Below, one piece after another: positions 1-7,764 of a DNA stretch of 30,450 nucleotides. Location of the stretch: NCBI GenBank assembly GCA_047635695.1, contig JBLILN010000019.1, positions 1 through 30,450 of the forward strand, given 5' to 3'. Source of the DNA: UBA2136 sp047635695 (GTDB taxonomy: Bacteria; Pseudomonadota; Alphaproteobacteria; UBA2136). Each line of letters begins with the position of its first letter. Positions within the stretch are counted from its first letter, which is position 1. The notes under the pieces were generated by a model. The model did not search any database. It saw only the letters and a list, made by a program, of their open reading frames with translations, and was not told where the DNA came from. A program made the position numbers and the translations under genes.

Positions 1-286
1 TAGCCTCTATTTTACTGGTTTAACCTCCATGCGCGTTATTGAGTAAACTCAACACCAGATGGTTACGAACGACTTGAACTGACAGCTAAAAAGTTACCTT
101 TTCAACCCCTCCCGCCTCGTGCAACCTATACACATGTGCGATTTCTATATGCGTGTTATAGCACTTTTCCCTATAATTACAAGGCAAAAAGCACAAATTC
201 ATTTAATTTTGAGCATTTTTTTGAAAATAAAGCCGTTTTGAACCTTTTTATCGAAACAACAGACAAAAAGGAGCTATATAAGTTGC

Positions 287-316
287 TTAACGTTCGGTAT
301 TATTGCTCCTTATAAT
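287..316 (+). promoter_or_regulatory. Candidate promoter for rpoH
   Basis: A perfect TATAAT lies at 311-316. TTAACG at 287-292 (4 of 6 matches to TTGACA) sits 18 bases upstream. If used, it would leave a leader of about 300 bases before rpoH. In such AT-rich DNA this could arise by chance. Confidence 0.25.
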
Positions 317-490
317 ATAGTATGTGCATGACGCTTATTCAAGCCTATCCCCCAAAAGAAAGATGCCGTCAGAAATAAAGTAGTCACTTTCCTTCATAAA
401 AACAGTCAATATAAAGAGTTTTATGCATTTGTTATAAAAAACAACAGGATAAGCAGCGATTAAAGCCTTTAAAAAAATCTCCATAGTGCG

Positions 491-534
491 TTTTCTGACA
501 ATTTCAAGGGCAAATGTCAGATTTTGTCAGAAAA
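491..534. promoter_or_regulatory. Phased inverted/direct repeat upstream of rpoH
   Basis: TTTTCTGACAA at 491-501 is the exact inverse of TTGTCAGAAAA at 524-534, giving 11-bp arms with a 22-base spacer. A further TGTCAGA at 515-521 lies exactly 10 bp before the copy at 525-531 and 21 bp after TCTGACA at 494-500. The half-sites therefore fall on one helical face. This suggests an operator array or a leader hairpin; the regulator is unknown. Confidence 0.45.
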
Positions 535-627
535 AACATTTTAGGGCGCCCCATAAAGTAATGAGCGCTGAATATACATATATATAACTACGATTAACAC
601 GGCGTTCAATAGCAGAGGGAATATTTT

Positions 628-1482
628 ATGAGTAAATTAGATACAGTTGATAACAGAAATATATTACAGCATTACCTGAATTCAATTCAGCATTATCAAA
701 CGCTGTCATTTGAACAAGAACAAGAATTCGCCCGTGACTGGCGTCACAACGGCAACAGACAAGCGGCACATAAGCTTGTGAATGCCCACCTACGCCTTGT
801 AGTTAAAGTGGCTTTAGGCTTTAAAGGTTACGGCTTACCTATTGGTGAAATTATCCAAGAAGGTAACATTGGCCTTATGCATGCCATCCGTCGATTTGAC
901 CCAGACAAAGGCTTTAGACTTTCAACATATGCTATGTGGTGGATCCGCGCATCTATCCAAGAATATGTCCTGAATGCATGGTCATTGGTAAAAATTGGTA
1001 CAACAGCAGCACAGAAAAAATTATTTTTTAACCTGCGTAAAATTCGTAACAAACTTAAAGAAATGTCAGATGAGCAACTTTCAGTCCACGCCATCGACCA
1101 CATTTCTGAAACACTCAGCGTAAAACCTGAAGAAGTTGTACAAATGAACCAACGTATGATGTCGTCTGACCAAAGCTTAAACGCCTTCATCAATGACGAC
1201 AGTGGTGGTGAGTGGCAGGATTGGTTGGTTGAAGAAAGTGACAGCCAAGAAGAGATTTACAGCCAAAAAGAAACGACAACCATTCGCCGTAAATCACTTC
1301 AAGAAGCACTTGAAAAGCTAGATGCACGTGAACGTAAAATTTTAATTGCACGTCGCCTCACTGAAAAAGAAGTGACACCAACGCTTGAAGACTTAAGTAT
1401 TAAGCTTGGTATCTCACGTGAACGTGTGAGACAGCTTGAAGTACGTGCTTTCAATAAAGTACAAAAGCTCATGGCCGCTTAG
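628..1482 (+). CDS. rpoH: RNA polymerase heat-shock sigma factor RpoH (sigma-32)
   Basis: This sigma-70-family factor of 284 residues directs RNA polymerase to heat-shock promoters. Region 2 is intact: NAHLRLVVKVA, then EIIQEGNIGLMHAIRRFDP and STYAMWWIRASIQEY for core binding and minus-10 recognition. It is followed directly by the RpoH box (AQKKLFFNLRKIRNKL, about residues 128-143), which separates RpoH from RpoD and RpoS. Region 4 near the C-terminus carries the minus-35 helix-turn-helix (LGISRERVRQLEVRAFNKVQ). The length is normal for the family. The start is supported by AGAGGGA about 9 bases upstream. The gene is monocistronic, with a terminator about 110 bases downstream. Many alphaproteobacteria carry more than one rpoH; which paralogue this is cannot be told from the window. 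Confidence 0.95.
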   Translation: MSKLDTVDNRNILQHYLNSIQHYQTLSFEQEQEFARDWRHNGNRQAAHKLVNAHLRLVVKVALGFKGYGLPIGEIIQEGNIGLMHAIRRFDPDKGFRLSTYAMWWIRASIQEYVLNAWSLVKIGTTAAQKKLFFNLRKIRNKLKEMSDEQLSVHAIDHISETLSVKPEEVVQMNQRMMSSDQSLNAFINDDSGGEWQDWLVEESDSQEEIYSQKETTTIRRKSLQEALEKLDARERKILIARRLTEKEVTPTLEDLSIKLGISRERVRQLEVRAFNKVQKLMAA

Positions 1483-1592
1483 AAGCATGTAACGCTTCAG
1501 CCGAATGAGCCCATAAGCGTTATTATTTAATAATAAATGCCTTACGGTAACTTCGGCAACAGTAGCTAAAGTAAAATATACCCTCAAAAAAA

Positions 1593-1617
1593 AGCCCTTC
1601 ATACAAGGGCTTTTTTT
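1593..1617 (+). terminator. Rho-independent terminator of rpoH
   Basis: The stem AGCCCTT / AAGGGCT (1593-1599 and 1605-1611) has a 5-base loop. It is followed by a T-run to 1617 and preceded by an A-run, so it could also act on the minus strand. Confidence 0.9.
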
Positions 1618-1687
1618 ATGCAGACACTTGACACAACACGCTGTATACATTAACGTTACAAACAGAAGTAAAACCTATTCTTTTTTT

Positions 1688-1702
1688 GCGCTATTCTAGC
1701 GC
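1688..1702 (+). promoter_or_regulatory. GCGC leader hairpin before the 152-residue gene
   Basis: GCGCTA-TTC-TAGCGC is a perfect 6-bp hairpin directly after a run of T. It sits 40 bases before the start codon at 1728. A similar T-run plus GCGC hairpin lies 38 bases before the paralogous gene at 2234. The T-run precedes rather than follows the stem on the plus strand, so it is not a terminator for that strand. Confidence 0.4.
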
Positions 1703-1727
1703 TAACACCCCCCGCGAGGCATAAAAT

Positions 1728-2186
1728 ATGAACATATTAAATAAAAATGTTATTTTGATTATACTGCTTTTTACTACTTTAAATGTCTATAATACTTACA
1801 AAAGTTTTAAAATATTAGGCGTCAGTGAAATTAAAAAAATAGATGTTAGAAACCGCTCAAATCAAGGACCTATTCTAACCACACAAAATGAAAATGGTTA
1901 CAATATTCGCCTCACCTCAACAAAAGGTGAACGTAGCATTAATTTAAACTTAAATGCCAACAATGACAGACAAATAGAAAAAGGCACCCTTTATAAAACA
2001 GATAACTATACGGATAAAACTGTCCATATTGACTTTGATACACCATGGTACGAAAACTGGTATATATACTCAATTAATGTCGGTATCATCCATGAAAATG
2101 AAGTCACCATAACCCTCTTCAAACATACACCATTGGTCGATAGCACTATGATTGTTATAAACCTTGGAAAACGCCCCAAAAATTAA
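1728..2186 (+). CDS. Unrecognised membrane-anchored protein, short paralogue
   Basis: I do not recognise this family. The 152-residue product starts with a short polar segment and one hydrophobic helix (about residues 7-22: VILIILLFTTLNVY). The rest is polar and probably beta-rich, which suggests one membrane anchor with the bulk in the periplasm. The soluble part aligns by eye with residues 56-171 of the next gene: both have KKI-x-V, a glycine-led strand pair ending in a basic residue plus IxLN, a W/N-WYI motif (here ENWYI), and a late VTxTL-K...VINL strand. That makes the two genes tandem paralogues. GAGG lies 8 bases before the ATG. The gene is free-standing or read together with the gene at 2234. 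The sequence composition is AT-rich like its surroundings. Confidence 0.75.
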   Translation: MNILNKNVILIILLFTTLNVYNTYKSFKILGVSEIKKIDVRNRSNQGPILTTQNENGYNIRLTSTKGERSINLNLNANNDRQIEKGTLYKTDNYTDKTVHIDFDTPWYENWYIYSINVGIIHENEVTITLFKHTPLVDSTMIVINLGKRPKN

Positions 2187-2195
2187 CTATTTTTT

Positions 2196-2211
2196 GCGCA
2201 CTTGCCTGCGC
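2196..2211 (+). promoter_or_regulatory. GCGC leader hairpin before the 308-residue gene
   Basis: GCGCA-CTTGCC-TGCGC forms a 5-bp stem after a T-run, 38 bases before the ATG at 2234. It matches the placement of the hairpin at 1688-1702. This suggests that the leader was duplicated with the gene or that both share a control element. Confidence 0.4.
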
Positions 2212-2233
2212 CAGTACTTAAAGGAACTTCCTT

Positions 2234-3160
2234 ATGACTGATAAAAACACACCCCCTGCCGCCACGGTGGCTGTCACACAAACAAAAACACCATCTAAAG
2301 ACAAACCTATATTTACCTATTGGGTTTTATGGCTTACAGTTGGGTGTTTAATGTTTTTTATATATCAAATTTACGGCCCACAAAGCGCTAAGGACATTCA
2401 ACTTAGTGTCAACTCAGGTAACGCTGTAAAGAAAATACAGGTTCAAGAAAGTGAACATGGCTTCATCTTTCATATCCATGCAAGGGAAGGTAAAAAACGC
2501 ATCGCCATCAACTTCAATCAAGTAGATGGTGAAAGCTTTAAACAAGACCCAAAAACCACAGAAGCGAAAAACCTCAACATGGCATTTAAAACCCAAGCCA
2601 ATAATCAAACACTTACTATTAATTTAAATGAAAATTGGTATATATCTGAAGCATCCCTTGATTCGTTTGGTCTTGATGAAAGCTACGTATCTTATACATT
2701 CACAAAAAAAGGTTTCTGGCCAGAATATGCTCACATTATTGTCTATTTAACAAAACCTGAAAAACAGTTCGGTGCCTACTTCCCGCGTCAAATGCTGGAA
2801 GATGGTTATAAGGTAAAAACAATGCTCGGCAATAATGCTTACACATTTGTCATAACCACCCCTGCTGGTAAAAGCGTGGTGAATTTAATAAATGCCCCGT
2901 CCAAGGGCCATGAGTTTATGTACAATGCTATTGCACAAACATTCCGCCCTAGCCTTAAATTGATAAATGGTGATAAAAATGCGGTTAACATACCCATTAA
3001 ACATTACAAACATTTTAGGTTATTACGTGTGTTAACAGCCCAACACCAATACCCAAACCATGTTTACTTTGAATTTAAAGACGGTGACGGTAATATCCTT
3101 TACCTATTTGTCGATAATTCAAAACCAAGCATTAGCCACAAAATAAAAATAACACCTTAA
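2234..3160 (+). CDS. Unrecognised membrane-anchored protein with duplicated domain
   Basis: The family is not recognised. The 308-residue product has a cytoplasmic tail rich in Pro, Thr and Lys, then one membrane helix (about residues 30-48, WVLWLTVGCLMFFIYQIYG) and a periplasmic part. That part seems to hold two copies of one beta-rich unit: residues 56-171 (with ENWYI, like the shorter paralogue) and a more divergent copy at about 190-303. In the second copy AYTFVITTPAGKSVVNL mirrors GFIFHIHAREGKKRIAINF of the first, and NILYLFVDNSKP mirrors AHIIVYLTKP. The protein therefore looks like one helix plus two repeats, against one helix plus one repeat upstream. AAGGA precedes the ATG. A strong terminator follows at once, so the pair forms a closed unit. 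Envelope location is inferred from the anchor only. Confidence 0.75.
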   Translation: MTDKNTPPAATVAVTQTKTPSKDKPIFTYWVLWLTVGCLMFFIYQIYGPQSAKDIQLSVNSGNAVKKIQVQESEHGFIFHIHAREGKKRIAINFNQVDGESFKQDPKTTEAKNLNMAFKTQANNQTLTINLNENWYISEASLDSFGLDESYVSYTFTKKGFWPEYAHIIVYLTKPEKQFGAYFPRQMLEDGYKVKTMLGNNAYTFVITTPAGKSVVNLINAPSKGHEFMYNAIAQTFRPSLKLINGDKNAVNIPIKHYKHFRLLRVLTAQHQYPNHVYFEFKDGDGNILYLFVDNSKPSISHKIKITP

Positions 3161-3174
3161 TATATCGAAATATT

Positions 3175-3203
3175 AATGCCTCTATATTTAGAGGCATTTT
3201 TTT
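3175..3203 (+). terminator. Rho-independent terminator of the paralogue pair
   Basis: AATGCCTCT (3175-3183) pairs with AGAGGCATT (3190-3198) around a 6-base loop, followed by T to 3203. Confidence 0.9.
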
Positions 3204-3641
3204 ATGCAGCCATAACGGAATAAATAAAGCAGCCTCTAAATTCAACCATAGATAGATCAACATGCACCTAAAAAACCTATAGCGTGTAAATCCTGAAAGT
3301 TCACGCGCATTTCATCTCATGCCTCACCAAGCCCTTCATAAGCGCAATAAAATCACATTATCTTATAATATCAATCTATTACAATGAAGCGTTGCCTATC
3401 ATAAAAATGATGCAATGATAAAATTGTATAAAAAAATGACATTTATTTATTGTATTCAGTTCTAATTATAGGTACTCTATATCCAATTACATAAAAGTCC
3501 CTATCTTGGGGACACAAGAAATACATACACTTTTTTAATTTTTTAAATTAACCCCTATGGGCATTATATCTATATAAACGCCTTATCTTTTACTTTACAC
3601 CCCAATATTTTTTTTACTCACTACCCTCGGAGGTAAACCTT
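3204..3641. other. Intergenic region upstream of the ClpX-like gene
   Basis: This stretch of about 440 bases is very AT-rich and shows no gene on either strand. It contains a small hairpin, GTCCC-TATCTTG-GGGAC (3497-3513), and several weak promoter-like words, none with convincing spacing. It ends with the strong ribosome-binding site CGGAGG (3629-3634), 7 bases before the ATG at 3642. Confidence 0.55.
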
Positions 3642-5474
3642 ATGAGTACTACACCCCCAGAAGATAGAATGTTTTGTATTTTTGGTGAACATTCAAAAGC
3701 GGATAGACGCACTGAATTAGACCAAGAGCGCGCCAAACTTTTAAAACTTAATAAAGAGTTAGTCGTCGCAAAAAGAGACAAAAAACCAACGGAAGCTTTA
3801 GAAAGTGAAATTAAAATCTCTATAGCCGATGTTGCATACCTAAAGGATCTTATTGAAAACGAAAAATGGATCCCTATTAGTGAGCATATGCTCGAACCTT
3901 TAGCATACAAGCAAACAAACTTTGTGCTGGCCATTGAAAACGCCATCAAAAAAGCGGTAGATGAAAAAGACACCATAAAAGCAGAAGCTTTAAAGACATT
4001 GCTCGAACAAACGATAAAAAGTTTAGCCGAACATAAAAAACATCTTAAAAGTGAAGCTGGTGCCCAATACATTTGTCAAAGTTGCTTCAACCAGATAGCT
4101 AATAAACTGGGTTTAACATCGGGTACTCAAAATTTACCCGCTGTCATAGAACCATCAAAAGGTAACTTAGCAGTTAGCATTGATGACCTGCCCATGCCTT
4201 TAAAAATTCGTCAGTTTTTAAACGACTATATTATCGGTCAAGATCTGGCAAAAGTTGTTATATCCAGCGTTGTGGCTTTACAATATCGTCGTCTTCAACT
4301 TTTTGATGAAGGTAAACGTGATAAAATGAAACGTTCTAACGTTTTACTTATCGGCCCTACAGGTTCTGGTAAAACAGCGTTGATGAAAACACTGCAAATG
4401 CTTCTAAAAGATGTCTTCGGTATAGAAATTCCTATGTCTGCAGGCTCTGCAACGAAGTATAGTGAAGCCGGTTATGTTGGTGGCGATGTTGAAGAACTCA
4501 TTAAAACGCTGGTCAGCAAAGCTTATAAAACAGTAGTTATGCAAGCCACCCTTAATAAGGAAGGTACATTAGACCCTCAAGTTTTATGTGAACGTGTTAA
4601 AGCGTTAACTGAACGTGGTATTGTCCATATTGATGAAATTGACAAAATTGCCAATCGCGGTGGTTTTGTTGGTGATAGCGTTAGTCGTGGTGGCGTACAA
4701 AATGCGCTTTTAACCATGCTTGACGGCTGCCTTATGCAAGAAAAGATCCCTGCGGGTGAAGGTAAAGTCTACCCTATTGAAATTGATACCACTAAAATTT
4801 TATTTTTTGGTTCAGGCGCCTTTGCTGGTTCAGCAGAACTAGATTCAATATACGACATTGCAAACAAACGTCAAGGTGGTGTAGCACAAACCAACACTCA
4901 ATCAGGCATTGGTTTTATTACAGCTAAAGCAGAGGCAAACCCTAAAAACTACGAAAGTGGAGTACAGGACGTTGAAGCAAGCGACGTTGTCGAATACGGC
5001 TTAATGTCAGAAATAACAGGCCGTTTTACCAACATTGTAACTTTATCGGAGCTAAGCTTAGATGCATTACGTAGCATTATGACCGAACCCAAAGACGCTG
5101 AACTTCCAGGTTTAATAGAAGATTTAAAAGACTTCTATAATATTGACCTTGAGTTTGATGACGAAGCGATGATGGAAATGGCCAAACTGGCAAAAGCCCG
5201 TAAAACTGGCGCCCGTGCTATTCCTTCTGTGGTCAATGCGATAATTTTTGTTATCAGTGGCTTCCCAGAAGAATATGCAGGCAAAAAAGTCATCATCAAC
5301 AAAGAAGCAATTACTGATGTGAGTAAAATGCTTGTTGTTGATCCTGAAACAGGTAAAAAAATCGGTAAAGTCATTCCCGTGGCTGAGCAAGTTATCGCAA
5401 CCGATGAAGCCAAAGCTGAAGCAACTTCAGATGAGAATAAACCTGCCGATGAAAAACCAAGCAGTAAAGAGTAA
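3642..5474 (+). CDS. clpX: Divergent ClpX-like AAA+ unfoldase
   Basis: ClpX is the ring-shaped ATPase that unfolds substrates for the ClpP protease. The core motifs are present: Walker A GPTGSGKT (238-245), pore loop GYVG (277-280), Walker B IVHIDEIDK (327-335), the ClpP-docking IGF loop (423-425), Arg finger GR461 and sensor-2 GAR (523-525). At 610 residues it is far longer than the usual 420 or so. The zinc domain is split: C12 has lost its CxxC partner (CIFG), and YICQSC (143-148) lies about 130 residues later, after a charged, probably coiled-coil insertion. The RKH loop is replaced by GKVYP. The segment RGGFVGDSVSRGGVQ (339-353) and the extra residues before Walker B resemble HslU. A charged tail of about 40 residues ends the protein. 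It is not beside tig, clpP or lon, so it may be a second, specialised paralogue. Confidence 0.85.
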   Translation: MSTTPPEDRMFCIFGEHSKADRRTELDQERAKLLKLNKELVVAKRDKKPTEALESEIKISIADVAYLKDLIENEKWIPISEHMLEPLAYKQTNFVLAIENAIKKAVDEKDTIKAEALKTLLEQTIKSLAEHKKHLKSEAGAQYICQSCFNQIANKLGLTSGTQNLPAVIEPSKGNLAVSIDDLPMPLKIRQFLNDYIIGQDLAKVVISSVVALQYRRLQLFDEGKRDKMKRSNVLLIGPTGSGKTALMKTLQMLLKDVFGIEIPMSAGSATKYSEAGYVGGDVEELIKTLVSKAYKTVVMQATLNKEGTLDPQVLCERVKALTERGIVHIDEIDKIANRGGFVGDSVSRGGVQNALLTMLDGCLMQEKIPAGEGKVYPIEIDTTKILFFGSGAFAGSAELDSIYDIANKRQGGVAQTNTQSGIGFITAKAEANPKNYESGVQDVEASDVVEYGLMSEITGRFTNIVTLSELSLDALRSIMTEPKDAELPGLIEDLKDFYNIDLEFDDEAMMEMAKLAKARKTGARAIPSVVNAIIFVISGFPEEYAGKKVIINKEAITDVSKMLVVDPETGKKIGKVIPVAEQVIATDEAKAEATSDENKPADEKPSSKE

Positions 5475-5510
5475 CCTACCCCTTCGACGTGACCCCCACT
5501 TTTGTCACGC

Positions 5511-5540
5511 AGCCCTCTCATTTTGAGAGGGCTTTTTTTT
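5511..5540 (+). terminator. Rho-independent terminator of the ClpX-like gene
   Basis: AGCCCTCTCA (5511-5520) pairs perfectly with TGAGAGGGCT (5524-5533) around TTT. Seven further T follow the stem (5534-5540). Confidence 0.95.
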
Positions 5541-5827
5541 GCCTAAATTTGTATGGAGTCGGCACATATTTTCAAACAATATTACAATGTATACTATTTA
5601 ACAACTCCTTTTGAATTTTAATACATCGGCGTCATTCTCTTTTAATAATTTAAATGCACGCCTTTGCTTAAAAAAGAGAATTAATTCCATTTAAAACACT
5701 TAAAATACCCTCTTAATTACCCTCCTATTCCTATTTCGTTCCGTTTTAATTCGCCTTTCGTTCGCTTTTTTAAACAATATATATTACAGTATAAAAATAG
5801 ATAAACATCATCATTAAGGGTAACATA
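5541..5827. other. Intergenic region upstream of radA
   Basis: No gene is seen here. The stretch is AT-rich and pyrimidine-rich in its second half (about 5700-5770). It ends with AAGGG about 8 bases before the radA ATG. No promoter can be assigned with confidence. Confidence 0.5.
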
Positions 5828-7177
5828 ATGGCCAAAATTAAAAGTATTTATGCCTGCAACGCCTGTGGCAGTACTTACCCTCGATGGATGGGGCAATGCA
5901 CCGACTGCGATGAATGGAATACCATTGAAGAACAACAGCTTACAGGCACAATAACCAAGCAAAGTGGCAAAGCAAAAGCCGCTAAAATTACATCCTTGCA
6001 AACGACAAGCGCCCCTGAAAAACGCACCGATACAGGTATCAGCGAATTCAACCGCGTACTCGGCGGTGGCCTTGTTGACGGCTCTGCTATTTTGATAGGT
6101 GGTGACCCGGGTATTGGTAAATCAACAATCCTTCTACAGGCCGCAGCCAACCTTACAAAAATAGGTAAAGAGGTACTTTATATCAGCGGTGAAGAATCCG
6201 CCTACCAAATTCAAATGCGCGCCAAACGCCTCGGTGTTGAAAACGCGCCTATTTCACTTTCAAGCGCCCTCACCCTTGAAGTTATTTTAGCCACCATTGC
6301 ACAGGAAAAACCTGACATTGTTATCATCGATTCTATTCAAACAGTTTACAGTGAAAGCTCAGATAGCGTACCTGGAAGCGTCTCGCAAGTTCGTATTGCA
6401 GCACACGAGCTTATACAAACAGCCAAACGTAGCGGCTGCATTATAATTTTCGTTGGTCACGTCACCAAGGACGGTAATATTGCAGGCCCAAGAATTCTTG
6501 AACATATGGTTGATAGTGTCATGTATTTTGAAGGAGATCGCGGTAATAGTTTCCGCCTTTTACGTTCGTTTAAAAACCGTTTTGGCTCTACTGGCGAAAT
6601 TGGTGTTTTTGAAATGTCTGAAACGGGTTTAAAGGAAGTACCAAACCCATCGGCTACCTTCTTGGCAGAACGCCCTGAAAATGCACCAGGATCGGCTGTG
6701 TTACCTGCTATGAGTGGCACAAGACCTATCCTTGTGGAAATTCAAGCATTGGTTTCAGCCACAAACCAAGCGCAACCAAGACGTACGACACTAGGTGTTG
6801 ACCATGCACGCGTCGCGATGATCGCAGCCGTGCTCGACAAACATGGCGGCTTTAGTTTTAGTGATCATGATATTTTCTTAAACGTCACAGGTGGTATGAA
6901 AATCAACGAACCAGCTGCCGACCTTGCCATTGCGGCCGCCCTTGTTTCCTCATTAATGAACAAACCCATCAATCAAAGCAAACTCATTTTTGGTGAAATT
7001 GGCCTGAGTGGTGAAGTGAGAAATGTGAACTATGCGGAACAGCGTATGAAAGAAGCCGAAAAACTTGGTTTTTCAAGCGTTATTACACCACCCATTAAAA
7101 ATGAAAAAACAAGTAGTAAACTTGAAGTTACGCACCTCAGGCGTGTAAGCAACCTAGGCTCTACTATTTTTGAATAA
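5828..7177 (+). CDS. radA: DNA repair/recombination ATPase RadA
   Basis: RadA (Sms) is a RecA-related, DnaB-like helicase that extends recombination intermediates during DNA repair. The 449-residue length is typical. The domains appear in order. An N-terminal C4 zinc finger (CNACG...CTDC, residues 10-27) comes first. A RecA-type ATPase follows, with Walker A GGDPGIGKST (about 92-101) and the RadA-specific KNRFG motif (in FKNRFGSTGEIGVFEM). The C-terminal Lon-protease-like scaffold contains GGMKINEPAADLAIAAAL. The start is supported by AAGGG upstream. No terminator is visible directly after the stop, so transcripts may continue into the small gene at 7333, whose end carries a strong terminator. 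Confidence 0.97.
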   Translation: MAKIKSIYACNACGSTYPRWMGQCTDCDEWNTIEEQQLTGTITKQSGKAKAAKITSLQTTSAPEKRTDTGISEFNRVLGGGLVDGSAILIGGDPGIGKSTILLQAAANLTKIGKEVLYISGEESAYQIQMRAKRLGVENAPISLSSALTLEVILATIAQEKPDIVIIDSIQTVYSESSDSVPGSVSQVRIAAHELIQTAKRSGCIIIFVGHVTKDGNIAGPRILEHMVDSVMYFEGDRGNSFRLLRSFKNRFGSTGEIGVFEMSETGLKEVPNPSATFLAERPENAPGSAVLPAMSGTRPILVEIQALVSATNQAQPRRTTLGVDHARVAMIAAVLDKHGGFSFSDHDIFLNVTGGMKINEPAADLAIAAALVSSLMNKPINQSKLIFGEIGLSGEVRNVNYAEQRMKEAEKLGFSSVITPPIKNEKTSSKLEVTHLRRVSNLGSTIFE

Positions 7178-7332
7178 TTTTTTAACAAGCACTACCTTGG
7201 ATTTTACAGTTTTTTTATCAAAAAATACATGAAAGGGGTTGGAATTTTTATTTTAACCCTTATTATATAAAGTAACACAAAACACATTTACTTTTTATGC
7301 AGCTCATGCTGCCACAACCACAGGAGGCCATC

Positions 7333-7686
7333 ATGGCCGGTAACAAAAAAGCTCTTCGTCGTGAAGTCGCAAAATTAAATCGTTTTATAAAACCACACAA
7401 AGCAAATACAAAACAAGCTGCAAACCCCATTTCTTTAACAGAAGATCTGAAGCATGTCGTTAAAAACCCTTATGACAGTCAAGCAATTGATCGTTATGAC
7501 AACGCCATACACAAGCGTTTTTCAAATGATGCCACACCATCATCGGCATTTAAAGATATGTTAGAACAACATATTGAGGTTTTGCAGCCATATTCTGCAA
7601 AAAATAATGATAATTTATGTGCAAAACCACTTGGGAAACTTTTTGCAAAGTTGCTTAAAATCAAACGCGAGGTAAGTAAGTGCTAG
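7333..7686 (+). CDS. Small basic protein of unknown function
   Basis: The product is 117 residues, rich in Lys, Arg and Asn, and not recognised. It has no signal peptide and no membrane segment. Helical basic stretches occur at both ends (KKALRREVAKLNRFIKPHK and KPLGKLFAKLLKIKREVSK), and there are two Cys (one near residue 94, one the C-terminal residue). An in-frame ATG lies 36 bases upstream at 7297, but the AGGAGG at 7322-7327, 5 bases before 7333, settles the start at MAGNKKALRR. It follows radA by 155 bases and ends at a strong terminator. Basic charge and small size would fit a nucleic-acid or ribosome-associated protein, but nothing in the sequence proves it. Confidence 0.65.
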   Translation: MAGNKKALRREVAKLNRFIKPHKANTKQAANPISLTEDLKHVVKNPYDSQAIDRYDNAIHKRFSNDATPSSAFKDMLEQHIEVLQPYSAKNNDNLCAKPLGKLFAKLLKIKREVSKC

Positions 7687-7702
7687 TACCCCCATCGAAC
7701 AA

Positions 7703-7738
7703 CCCCTAATTCTGGAATAGAATTAGGGGCTTTTTTTT
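7703..7738 (+). terminator. Rho-independent terminator closing the plus-strand block
   Basis: CCCCTAATTCT (7703-7713) pairs perfectly with AGAATTAGGGG (7719-7729) around a 5-base loop. A run of eight T follows. The opposite strand lacks a comparable U-run, so it serves the plus strand mainly, although der ends only 27 bases away from the other side. Confidence 0.95.
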
Positions 7739-7764
7739 ATGTCAATTTTGAAGTTTTAATTTAA

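Larger units (their letters stand above)
1..627. other. Intergenic region upstream of rpoH
   Basis: No convincing coding sequence or RNA gene is visible on either strand. The stretch is AT-rich. It holds a possible sigma-70-type promoter near 287-316, a GTCAGAAA word at 368-375, a perfect long inverted repeat at 491-534, and the 8-base palindrome GGGCGCCC at 544-551. The word CCCCAT at 549-554 resembles a sigma-32 minus-10 element, but no well-spaced CTTG-type minus-35 accompanies it. An upstream gene may end to the left of the window. Confidence 0.6.

Noticed and set aside
268..311. Long-range hairpin AAGGAGC / GCTCCTT as a riboswitch or terminator
   Set aside because: Only 7 bp with a 30-base loop, no T-run after it and no recognisable riboswitch core.
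549..554. Sigma-32 minus-10 element (CCCCAT) upstream of rpoH
   Set aside because: No CTTG-type minus-35 element at suitable spacing; the nearest candidate is 19 bases away and matches poorly.
5124..5521. Minus-strand open frames opposite the end of the ClpX-like gene
   Set aside because: They lie fully within a clear coding region, overlap each other in different frames and resemble no family.
7297..7332. Upstream ATG at 7297 as the start of the small gene after radA
   Set aside because: It has no ribosome-binding site, whereas AGGAGG is ideally placed for the ATG at 7333.
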